In this document: piece after piece, positions 1 through 5,985 of the stretch
Layout: the number at the start of each line of letters is the position of its first letter
Position numbering within the stretch: position 1 is the stretch's first letter
The notes under the pieces: generated by a model
What the model was told of the DNA's origin: nothing
The model's database searches: none
Seen by the model: only the letters and a program-made list of their open reading frames with translations
Origin: an uncultured Eubacteriales bacterium
Lineage (GTDB): Bacteria > Bacillota > Clostridia > TANB77 > CAG-508
Direction: 5' to 3'
Length of the DNA stretch: 10,323 nt
Assembly: GCA_902766085.1 (NCBI GenBank)
Contig: CACXCH010000011.1
Coordinates: 1 to 10,323 of the forward strand
Position numbers and translations under genes: made by a program

Positions 1-13
1 AGGAGTATTTTTT

Positions 14-1171
14 ATGGAAATAGTTGTTTTAAAATTTGGAGGAAGTTCCGTAGCAAATAACAAAAATTTAGAAATTGTTGCTAATAAAATTATTAATTTC
101 AAAAAAATATATAAAAACATTGTTGTTGTTGTTTCTGCGCAAGGAAAGACAACTGATAAACTAATAAATGAGGCTAAAGAATTATGTGATAATCCTAATG
201 AAAGAGAAATGGATGCACTGATAAGTACAGGAGAGCAAATATCTAGTAGTAAGCTTTCAATTGTACTTAATAGCAAAAATTATGAAGCAATTTCTCTTAA
301 TGCTTGGCAAGCTGGAATTATGAGTGATGGTAACTTTCAGGATGCAAAAATAACAAGTATATATACAGATACAATTATTGAAAAGCTAAAGGAAAACAAA
401 ATAGTTATTGTTACCGGATTTCAAGGTATTGACAAAAATTACAATATAAATACATTAGGGAGAGGCGGATCCGATACAACATGTATTGCTTTAGCATCAG
501 CATTAAAAGCAAAAAAATGTTATATATTTTCCGATGTTGATGGAATATATACTTCTGACCCTAATATAATAAGGGATGCAAAAAAGCTCAAAAATATTTC
601 TTATATTGAAATGGAAAATGCTTCATTTGAAGGCGCAAAAGTCTTGCATGACCGCTCGGTGGAACTTGCAAAAAAATACAATTTGCCGATTATTGCAGCA
701 TCTACATTTGGCGATAACAATGGAACGAATATAGTTTCAAACATAGAGAAAAATGCTGTAAAAAGCATTATAAAAAATGATAAAATCCTTATTGTGTCTG
801 CAGAGATTGAACTAAAAAGGCTCATTAATTTGCTAGAAGACAATAAAATTAAATATGGTACAATGATTTTAAAAAAACAAAATATAAAATTTACAATTTT
901 ATTAAGTGATAAACAAAAAATTGAAAATATTTTAAAAAATGAAAAAATTAAACCAAGTTTTATACAGGGAAGTAAAATTTCAATAATAGGTTCCGGAATA
1001 TCAAATGACTTTGAAATTTTGGCAAATATTTATAACATTGTTTTAAAATATAGTAAAGATATTATTTCTATTGATAATAGTGCATATAAAGTTTCAATAC
1101 AATTTGATAAGATAATTGATGACAAAGTATTACAAGAGCTACACAATAAATTGATAACTTGCATTATTTAA
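14..1171 (+). CDS. lysC: Aspartate kinase (aspartokinase), monofunctional
   Basis: Phosphorylates L-aspartate with ATP to 4-phospho-L-aspartate, the first committed step to lysine/diaminopimelate, threonine and methionine; cytosolic. Seen in the 385-residue product: the N-terminal kinase motif KFGGSS (7-12), STGEQISS (71-78), the GRGGSDTT loop (149-156), DVDGIYTSDP (174-183) and GAKVLHDRSVELA (208-220). From about residue 255 to the end come two ACT-like regulatory modules (about 255-315 and 320-385), where end-product amino acids bind in this family. The length is close to the usual 400 or so. The start is supported by AGGAG at 1-5, eight bases before the ATG. The promoter and any leader or riboswitch lie outside the window. 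No threonine- or lysine-type specificity can be read from the sequence, so lysC is used as the generic symbol. No strong terminator follows; the next gene has its own likely sporulation promoter. Confidence 0.95.
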   Translation: MEIVVLKFGGSSVANNKNLEIVANKIINFKKIYKNIVVVVSAQGKTTDKLINEAKELCDNPNEREMDALISTGEQISSSKLSIVLNSKNYEAISLNAWQAGIMSDGNFQDAKITSIYTDTIIEKLKENKIVIVTGFQGIDKNYNINTLGRGGSDTTCIALASALKAKKCYIFSDVDGIYTSDPNIIRDAKKLKNISYIEMENASFEGAKVLHDRSVELAKKYNLPIIAASTFGDNNGTNIVSNIEKNAVKSIIKNDKILIVSAEIELKRLINLLEDNKIKYGTMILKKQNIKFTILLSDKQKIENILKNEKIKPSFIQGSKISIIGSGISNDFEILANIYNIVLKYSKDIISIDNSAYKVSIQFDKIIDDKVLQELHNKLITCII

Positions 1172-1244
1172 AAATAAACGGAAACAATTTACTCTTAACA
1201 ATAGATAAGAAAATTAACCTGTAACTTCACTTACCTATTAAATA

Positions 1245-1278
1245 TTATGCTTTTTATATGTCATATTTAAAAGCATAA
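1245..1278. repeat. AT-rich inverted repeat / hairpin upstream of yabP
   Basis: TTATGCTTTT (1245-1254) is matched perfectly by AAAAGCATAA (1269-1278), and the interior ATATG/CATAT (1256-1260, 1262-1266) extends the symmetry. No T-run follows, so it is a poor intrinsic terminator for the upstream aspartate kinase gene. It covers the -35 box of the proposed SigE promoter, so it could equally be a protein binding site. Its role is inference. Confidence 0.5.
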
Positions 1279-1289
1279 GCGAATATAAT
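1261..1289 (+). promoter_or_regulatory. Candidate SigE-type (mother-cell) promoter of yabP-yabQ-divIC
   Basis: TCATATTT (1261-1268) fits the SigE -35 consensus KMATATTT. AATATAAT (1282-1289) matches 6 of 8 positions of the -10 consensus CATACAAT, with a 13-base spacer, slightly short. Transcription would begin near 1296, just before the GGAGG ribosome binding site at 1298-1302. In Bacillus subtilis yabP and yabQ are SigE-dependent, which makes the assignment sensible, but it is a consensus match only. The very short leader is a weak point. Confidence 0.4.
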
Positions 1290-1311
1290 TTAAAAGTGGA
1301 GGAAGTTAAAT

Positions 1312-1596
1312 ATGGAACAACAACAGATGGCTGAAAATAAAATTCAAAATTTAGTGTTAGAAAATAGACACAAATTGTCTGTATCTGGAGTTATGGATAT
1401 ACTTAGCTTTGATGATCAGATTGTAATTATTGATACAAATATGGGGATGCTGACTGTGAAAGGAATTGACTTAAGAATCAATAAATTAAGCATAGATACA
1501 AATGACATTATTGTTGAAGGGACGATAAATTCATTAGTATATAGTGATAAGGTTGATAAAAAAGCCTCGAATTTTATTGGAAAGATTTTTAAATAA
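1312..1596 (+). CDS. yabP: Sporulation protein YabP
   Basis: A 94-residue protein of the YabP/YqfC family, beta-rich sporulation proteins made in the mother cell and needed for proper spore cortex/coat formation. Visible family features are the NLVLENRHKLSVSGVMDI stretch (13-30), the DTNMGMLTVKG segment (41-51) and the IDTNDIIVEGTINSLVYSD block (61-79). No signal peptide or membrane segment is seen. GGAGG at 1298-1302 supports the ATG. The gene is first in a cluster in the classic order yabP-yabQ-divIC, and its TAA overlaps the ATG of yabQ by one base, implying translational coupling. Identification rests on sequence pattern and on this order, which agree. Confidence 0.94.
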   Translation: MEQQQMAENKIQNLVLENRHKLSVSGVMDILSFDDQIVIIDTNMGMLTVKGIDLRINKLSIDTNDIIVEGTINSLVYSDKVDKKASNFIGKIFK

Positions 1597-1946
1597 TGGT
1601 ATATTCTCAATTAATAATTTTTATTGCATATATTATAGCTGGGATATTTATAAGTTTTTTATTTGACTTTTTTAGAATTTTAAGAAAATGCATTAAAACG
1701 AATAATTTAGCAACGTATATTGAAGATACAATATTTTGGATTATGGTTTTTCTAGTATTGTTCTTTGTATCAAGCAAATTCAAGTATATGGATTTGAGAT
1801 TTTATAATTTTTTTGGTTTGTTAATAGGAGGAATATTCTATTTTTTAACAATTAGTAAAATTATAATCAAATATGGAGTTAAAATATTAAGCTTTTTTAA
1901 GAAAATTTTAAAGGATTTTGTAAATTTATGTAGAATAAAAAAATAG
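1596..1946 (+). CDS. yabQ: Spore cortex biosynthesis protein YabQ
   Basis: A 116-residue integral membrane protein of the YabQ family, required in Bacillus for spore cortex formation and located in the outer forespore membrane. Three hydrophobic segments are visible at about residues 5-26, 44-60 and 69-92, followed by a lysine-rich C-terminal tail (KKILKD...RIKK). The first segment ends in FDFFRILRK, matching the conserved D-x-x-R found after helix 1 in this family. The ATG overlaps the yabP stop (TAATG), so translation is probably coupled and no separate ribosome binding site is needed. Position between yabP and a divIC-like gene confirms the call. Expression is presumably from the same SigE-like promoter. 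Confidence 0.9.
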   Translation: MVYSQLIIFIAYIIAGIFISFLFDFFRILRKCIKTNNLATYIEDTIFWIMVFLVLFFVSSKFKYMDLRFYNFFGLLIGGIFYFLTISKIIIKYGVKILSFFKKILKDFVNLCRIKK

Positions 1947-1958
1947 TGATAGTTTATA

Positions 1959-2261
1959 TTGAATCAAAAGAGAAGAGAGGAATTAAATAAATACATGAAA
2001 AAAGTTTTCATAAGGTTATTACTATTTCTTATAACTGTATATATATTGTATACTTTTGTCTCACAGAAAAAAATGCTTAATTCTTATGCTGCAGAGAAAA
2101 ATGAGTATCAAAACCAAATAGAAGAAGCTAAGAAAGAACAAAACGAACTTAGTGAAGAACTTCAAAATTTAAACTCTACAGAGTATATTGAAGGCGTAGC
2201 TAGAGACAAACTTGATATGTACTTGCCAAATGAAAAGGTATTTGTAGATATGGGAAAATAA
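1959..2261 (+). CDS. divIC: Septum formation initiator, DivIC/FtsB family
   Basis: A small bitopic cell-division protein. DivIC/FtsB proteins pair with FtsL and join DivIB/FtsQ in the divisome. With the TTG start the product has 100 residues: a basic N-terminus, one membrane helix (about 17-34), a charged coiled coil (about 36-73) and the C-terminal YIEGVARDKLDMYLPNEKVF block (76-95), which matches the family's I-E-x-x-A-R...P-x-E signature. The start is uncertain. TTG at 1959 is the first codon after an in-frame stop but lacks a good Shine-Dalgarno. ATG at 1995 gives 88 residues with AGAGG at 1976-1980, spaced rather far. It sits 12 bases after yabQ, as in Bacillus; the yabR and spoIIE genes that usually follow there are absent. 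Confidence 0.88.
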   Translation: MNQKRREELNKYMKKVFIRLLLFLITVYILYTFVSQKKMLNSYAAEKNEYQNQIEEAKKEQNELSEELQNLNSTEYIEGVARDKLDMYLPNEKVFVDMGK

Positions 2262-2319
2262 CAAACCATATCTATTTTTTATATAAGTATTATGTTTTCC
2301 AGTTTTTTATTTAAAAACC

Positions 2320-2348
2320 ATCAACTTATAAAAAATTAAGTTGATTTT
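2320..2348 (+). terminator. Weak hairpin after divIC
   Basis: ATCAACTTA (2320-2328) pairs perfectly with TAAGTTGAT (2337-2345) across an 8-base A-rich loop, followed by only three further T. The short T-run makes it a weak intrinsic terminator. Its 3' arm also overlaps the -35 box of the rho promoter, so it could influence rho transcription instead. Confidence 0.45.
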
Positions 2349-2370
2349 AATAGAACGAATGTGTTATAAT
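2341..2370 (+). promoter_or_regulatory. SigA promoter of rho with extended -10
   Basis: TTGATT (2341-2346) and TATAAT (2365-2370) are separated by 18 bases, and TG at 2362-2363 makes an extended -10. Transcription would start near 2377, giving a leader of about 58 bases. The -10 region shares the 13-mer ATGTGTTATAATT with the promoter of the ABC transporter gene. Confidence 0.7.
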
Positions 2371-2434
2371 TAACTTGTTATTTATTTCTAAATTTTATTC
2401 TGAAAAATATCCCAAATGAAAGGAAAATTTAATA

Positions 2435-3799
2435 ATGAATTATGATGATTGTACTTTAGTCGAGTTAAGGCAAATGGCTAAGGAAAAAGGTATTAAAGGA
2501 TGCACAAAGCTAAAAAAAGAGGAATTAATCGACTTATTAAATAAAACTGAAACAACTTCTGCTAATACTTTAGATAAGACCGAAGGTTTTTTAACTAATG
2601 CTGTAGATAAAACTGAAAAAAATAATGAAGAAGAAGTTGAAATATATGATACTCCAAAAGTTGTAGATGGATATAATTTAAGCAGTTCCAATGATTTTAT
2701 AGGTGAGGGGATACTTGAAGTATTGCCTGATGGTTATGGATTTTTGAGAGGAAAAAATTATTTATCGACAGCTGACGATATTTATGTTTCACCAACTCAA
2801 ATTCGTAGGTTTAAGCTTGATAATGGAGATAAGATTAAAGGAATTGCGAGAAAAGGTGAAAAATTTCCTGCTTTAATTTATGTTGGAGAAGTAAACGGAA
2901 TGTCTCCTGAAAAAGCGTATAAAAGAGTTAAATTTGATGACCTTGTTCCAATTTATCCTAATGAAAAAATACGATTAGAAACAACTCAAAATGAATATGC
3001 CACAAGAATGATGGATTTATTATGTCCAGTTGGAAAAGGGCAAAGGGGAATGATTGTTGCTCCACCAAAAGTTGGAAAAACCACACTTATAAAGAAAATT
3101 GCAAATAGTATTTCAACTAATAATCCTGAGATTGAACTTATTGTACTTTTAATTGACGAGCGACCAGAAGAGGTTACTGATATGGAGCGTTCGATTAAAG
3201 GTCAAGTAATATATTCTACATTTGATGAGCTACCAGAACATCATGTAAAAGTTGCAGAAATGGTTGTTGAAAGGGCAAAGAGACTTGTTGAACAAGGGAA
3301 AGATGTAGTTATTTTGCTTGATAGTATTACAAGGCTTGCTAGAGCATACAACTTAACTGTTCCTTCATCTGGAAAAACACTTTCTGGAGGTATTGATCCA
3401 ACAGCATTGCATAAACCTAAAAAGTTTTTCGGAGCTGCTAGAAATATTGAACATGGAGGCAGTTTAACAATTCTTGCAACAGCATTAGTTGAAACAGGAA
3501 GTAGAATGGATGATGTTATATTTGAAGAATTCAAAGGAACAGGAAATATGGAAGTTGTTCTAGATAGGGCTTTATCTGAAAAGCGAATTTTTCCTGCTAT
3601 TAATGTTAGTAAATCAAGTACAAGGAGAGAGGATCTTCTATTATCAAAGGATGAACTATCAGCAATATATTCGCTAAGAAGGGCATTATCAACAATGTCA
3701 TCTGCTGATGTAACTGAAACTTTTATAAATGAAGTAATGAAAACAAGGAATAATAAAGAATTAGTAGAGAAACTTAATAAAATTTTTAATAAAAATTAA
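2435..3799 (+). CDS. rho: Transcription termination factor Rho
   Basis: Hexameric RNA-dependent ATPase/helicase that loads on untranslated RNA and ends transcription. The 454 residues show, in order: the Rho_N/SAP-like helical domain (about 1-36), a polar linker (about 37-80), the cold-shock-like primary RNA-binding domain (about 89-154; EVLPDGYGFLR at 95-105) and the RecA-type motor. Walker A is APPKVGKTT (209-217), Walker B VVILLD (291-296), the Q-loop region LSGGIDPTALHKPKKFFGAA spans 316-335 and R378 in LDRALSEKR fits the arginine finger. E. coli Rho has 419 residues; the excess is the linker, which holds two DKTE copies and acidic/Asn residues. AGGA at 2421-2424 precedes the ATG. The gene has its own promoter and no strong terminator. 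Rho is usually dispensable in Bacillota. Confidence 0.97.
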   Translation: MNYDDCTLVELRQMAKEKGIKGCTKLKKEELIDLLNKTETTSANTLDKTEGFLTNAVDKTEKNNEEEVEIYDTPKVVDGYNLSSSNDFIGEGILEVLPDGYGFLRGKNYLSTADDIYVSPTQIRRFKLDNGDKIKGIARKGEKFPALIYVGEVNGMSPEKAYKRVKFDDLVPIYPNEKIRLETTQNEYATRMMDLLCPVGKGQRGMIVAPPKVGKTTLIKKIANSISTNNPEIELIVLLIDERPEEVTDMERSIKGQVIYSTFDELPEHHVKVAEMVVERAKRLVEQGKDVVILLDSITRLARAYNLTVPSSGKTLSGGIDPTALHKPKKFFGAARNIEHGGSLTILATALVETGSRMDDVIFEEFKGTGNMEVVLDRALSEKRIFPAINVSKSSTRREDLLLSKDELSAIYSLRRALSTMSSADVTETFINEVMKTRNNKELVEKLNKIFNKN

Positions 3800-4055
3800 T
3801 AAAAAAACTTACATAAAAAATTTTGAGCACAAACAATATATATTGTTAATTTACATAGCGTGTAGCCTTTAAGACGTAAATCCAGCTTTAAATACTATGC
3901 GTTATTTTTTCACAAAAATATTTATGAATGGTTTTATAGGCAAAGCCATCGATATTTGAAATAGCTGAAAATTTAACGGCAATAATCCTAGCTTTTATAT
4001 TAAAAAAAACCTATAAAGAAAAAATAGAAGTTTTGTAAAAAGAAACAGAAAGATG
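3800..4055. other. Non-coding gap after rho with small palindromes
   Basis: There is no convincing gene here. Three things stand out: a perfect 16-base palindrome (3832-3847, AACAATATATATTGTT); a CATAG...CTATG pair enclosing about 36 bases and followed by a T-run (about 3855-3911), which might be a weak terminator or small structured RNA; and ATGGTTT/AAGCCAT (about 3928-3949), a 7-bp stem with one G-U pair. I compared the sequence by eye with common riboswitch cores and found no clear match. A short open stretch (3940-4038) is treated under findings. Confidence 0.3.
3832..3847. repeat. Perfect 16-bp palindrome
   Basis: AACAATATATATTGTT reads the same on both strands. It lies 33 bases after the rho stop codon and has no adjoining T-run, so it is not a standard terminator. 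It could be a regulator site or chance in AT-rich DNA. Confidence 0.5.
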
Positions 4056-4083
4056 TTGACATAGAATAAAAAAAGTATATTAT
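4056..4083 (+). promoter_or_regulatory. SigA promoter of the radical SAM gene
   Basis: A perfect -35 TTGACA (4056-4061) is followed 16 bases later by TATTAT (4078-4083); an alternative -10, TATAGT at 4081-4086, would need a 19-base spacer. Transcription should begin around 4090, immediately upstream of the palindromic operator. Confidence 0.65.
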
Positions 4084-4097
4084 AGTACCAGTTGAAA

Positions 4098-4110
4098 TGA
4101 CCAGTGGTCA
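4098..4110. promoter_or_regulatory. Palindromic operator TGACCA-G-TGGTCA
   Basis: Two perfect 6-base half-sites surround one central base. The site lies just downstream of the predicted transcription start and ahead of AGGAGG (4117-4122), a position where a bound repressor would block initiation or early elongation. A further ACCAGT at 4087-4092 repeats ACCAGT at 4100-4105 in direct orientation, 13 bases apart. Short palindromes like this are typical of TetR/AcrR-family operators; the regulator itself is not in the window, so its family is inference. Confidence 0.55.
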
Positions 4111-4133
4111 GAAAGTAGGAGGTAGTAATAAAA

Positions 4134-5591
4134 ATGGCAAATAACGGAACATCATTAACACATACAATGGAAAGAAAAGCTGTTGAAATAGCAGTTGACA
4201 AAATAATAAAAGGTGCAGAAAAAGATAGGGAAGCACAAATTACAAAAATTATAGAGCTATCAAAGAAATTTTATGGAAATGATTACAAAGAAGAGGATTA
4301 TCAAAGATATGAAAAAATATTTGCTGATCCAAATAGTAGAATGAGAAAAATGCTTGATAAAGTAGTTGGAGAATTAGACCCTAATGTACTAAAAATGACA
4401 ATAATGAATTTAGTTTATGAGTCTTTATTTAGAGGAACTCAAAAAACAAGAAAAAATCGTGAAAAATACGATTGCAATATTCCTTGGCTTATACTTTTTG
4501 ATCCAACAGATGCTTGCAATATGCATTGTACAGGTTGCTGGGCAGGAGAGTATGGACACAAACACAATTTATCATTTGAGGATATGGACAAAATTGTTAC
4601 AGAGGGCAAAGAACTTGGAATTCATTTTTATATGATGACTGGGGGCGAGCCACTAGTTAGAAAAGCAGACATATTAAAACTTGCAAAAAAGCATTATGAT
4701 TGTGAATTTTCAATATTCACAAATTCAACATTAATTGATGAAGAATTCTGCGAAAATGTTAGAAAATTAGGAAACATTGTATTTCAATTATCAATTGAAG
4801 GAACAGAGGAAACAAACGACGGAAGACGTGGACAAGGACATTATAAAGCAGTTATGAAAGCAATGGATTTATTAAAGAAAAATGGAATTCTATTTGGTAC
4901 ATCAATTTGCTATACAAGAGCAAATGTAGAAGCTGTAACAACAGATGAATTTATACAAATGCTTGCAGACAAAGGCGCAAGATATGGATTCTTCTTCCAT
5001 TTTATGCCTGTTGGAAACAATGCTGTACCAGAACTAATGCCAACTGTTGAACAAAGAAAATATATGATAAAGAGAATTCGTGAGTTACGTGATTTTGACA
5101 AATATCCTGATTTAATGTTCTTCCCAATGGATTTCCAAAATGATGGAGAGTATGTTGGTGGATGCATTGCAGGAGGAAGAAACTATTTCCACATAAATTC
5201 TGCAGGAGATGCTGAACCTTGTGTATTTATTCATTATTCAAATGCAAATATTCACGACAAATCAATACTTGAAATATTACAAAGTCCATTATTTATGGCT
5301 TATCATAGAGATCAACCATTTAACGAAAACCATCTTAGACCTTGCCCAATGCTTGAAAATCCAGAGGATTTACGTAAGTTAGTTAAAGAGACGGGGGCTC
5401 ATTCAACTGATTTAGAGTCTGAAGAAAGTGTAGACCATTTATGCGGAAAATGCGATGAGTATGCGAAAGAATGGGCTAAAGAAGCAGATGAAATTTGGAA
5501 TAGCAAAGAACACAAAGAAAAACAACACGACTATAAAGGAAGATATCAAAACTATTCTAAAGAATATAAAGCAAAGATGGGTATGAAATAA
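4134..5591 (+). CDS. Radical SAM protein with C-terminal cysteine-rich (SPASM/twitch-like) region
   Basis: Radical S-adenosylmethionine enzyme of a conserved Bacillota family about 480 residues long; substrate unknown. The 485 residues show an N-terminal helical region (1-115) opening with MANNGTSLTHTMERKA, as I recall for family members. The radical SAM core has the 4Fe-4S motif C128-x3-C132-x2-C135 followed by WAGEYG, then MMTGGEP (167-173) and FQLSIEG (217-223). A C-terminal region holds C344, C363, C404, C437 and C440, which could bind one or more auxiliary iron-sulfur clusters. No membrane segment is seen. Strong AGGAGG at 4117-4122. It is alone between its own operator-bearing promoter and a strong terminator, so it is a single-gene unit, probably repressed under some condition. 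The enzyme would be oxygen-sensitive, fitting an anaerobe. Confidence 0.94.
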   Translation: MANNGTSLTHTMERKAVEIAVDKIIKGAEKDREAQITKIIELSKKFYGNDYKEEDYQRYEKIFADPNSRMRKMLDKVVGELDPNVLKMTIMNLVYESLFRGTQKTRKNREKYDCNIPWLILFDPTDACNMHCTGCWAGEYGHKHNLSFEDMDKIVTEGKELGIHFYMMTGGEPLVRKADILKLAKKHYDCEFSIFTNSTLIDEEFCENVRKLGNIVFQLSIEGTEETNDGRRGQGHYKAVMKAMDLLKKNGILFGTSICYTRANVEAVTTDEFIQMLADKGARYGFFFHFMPVGNNAVPELMPTVEQRKYMIKRIRELRDFDKYPDLMFFPMDFQNDGEYVGGCIAGGRNYFHINSAGDAEPCVFIHYSNANIHDKSILEILQSPLFMAYHRDQPFNENHLRPCPMLENPEDLRKLVKETGAHSTDLESEESVDHLCGKCDEYAKEWAKEADEIWNSKEHKEKQHDYKGRYQNYSKEYKAKMGMK

Positions 5592-5596
5592 TTTTT

Positions 5597-5633
5597 TTAC
5601 TATTCACAAAAAAACTGTGAATAGTAATTTTTT
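5597..5633 (+). terminator. Strong Rho-independent terminator
   Basis: TTACTATTCACA (5597-5608) pairs perfectly with TGTGAATAGTAA (5616-5627): a 12-bp stem, 7-base loop and then six T. It ends the radical SAM transcript and is oriented only for the plus strand. Confidence 0.9.
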
Positions 5634-5643
5634 GTTAACTATC

Positions 5644-5672
5644 TTGTAAAATATAAAGTTATTTTATATAAT
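5644..5672 (+). promoter_or_regulatory. SigA promoter upstream of the truncated DUF362 gene
   Basis: TTGTAA (5644-5649), a 17-base spacer and TATAAT (5667-5672). Transcription would begin near 5679. With no terminator before 7846 it could also drive the 423-residue protein and the cupin. Confidence 0.6.
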
Positions 5673-5711
5673 GTAAGTATTGCTAAAGATGGAGAAGAGA
5701 GGAGTTTATTT

Positions 5712-5939
5712 ATGGAAAAATCAAAAGTTTATTTTGTTAAAGATATTACGCCTGAGAATTTAATTAAAATTTATGAAGTTCTAGGAGTAAATTTAGATGG
5801 AAAAGTAGGAGTTAAGGTTTCAACGGGGGAAGATGGCTCAAGAGGTTATTTGAAAGCTGATTTAATTGCTCCACTTGTTAAAAAATTAAACGGAACAATA
5901 ATTGAATGCAATACAGCTTATGAAGGATCCAGGAGCTAA
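5712..5939 (+). pseudogene. Truncated DUF362 (4Fe-4S/ferredoxin-associated) family protein
   Basis: The 75-residue reading frame matches only the N-terminus of DUF362 proteins, normally around 370 residues, in the subgroup beginning MEKSKVYF. Seen: the DITPENLIKIYEVLGVNLDGK opening (11-31), VGVKVSTGE (32-40) and the conserved GTIIECNTAYEG (61-72), where the family would run on into R-x-N-T. Here SRS and a TAA follow at once. All later conserved blocks and the cysteine region are missing. The promoter and a good ribosome binding site (AGAGGAG, 5698-5704) remain. Just after GGATCC, the +1 frame from 5926 reads DPGAKKID before a TGA, which may be a scrap of the lost C-terminus. An internal deletion or an assembly collapse are both possible; a functional 75-residue protein is unlikely. 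Confidence 0.8.
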
Positions 5940-5985
5940 AAAAATTGATTGAATTATAAATTATGCAATTAAGAAAGGGAAAATA

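Noticed and set aside
1172..1244. Short open stretches after the aspartate kinase gene
   Set aside because: Twenty-codon open frames like these are expected by chance in AT-rich sequence; there is no start, ribosome binding site or family pattern.
3855..3960. Possible c-di-GMP or other riboswitch in the gap after rho (suggested by GGCAAAGCC)
   Set aside because: The remaining conserved positions and stems of c-di-GMP-I, purine, preQ1 and similar classes are not found by eye, and the element lies well before the radical SAM promoter rather than in its leader.
4417..4635. 72-codon plus-strand frame inside the radical SAM gene
   Set aside because: It lies wholly within a strongly conserved coding region in another frame, lacks a ribosome binding site, and has no recognisable features.
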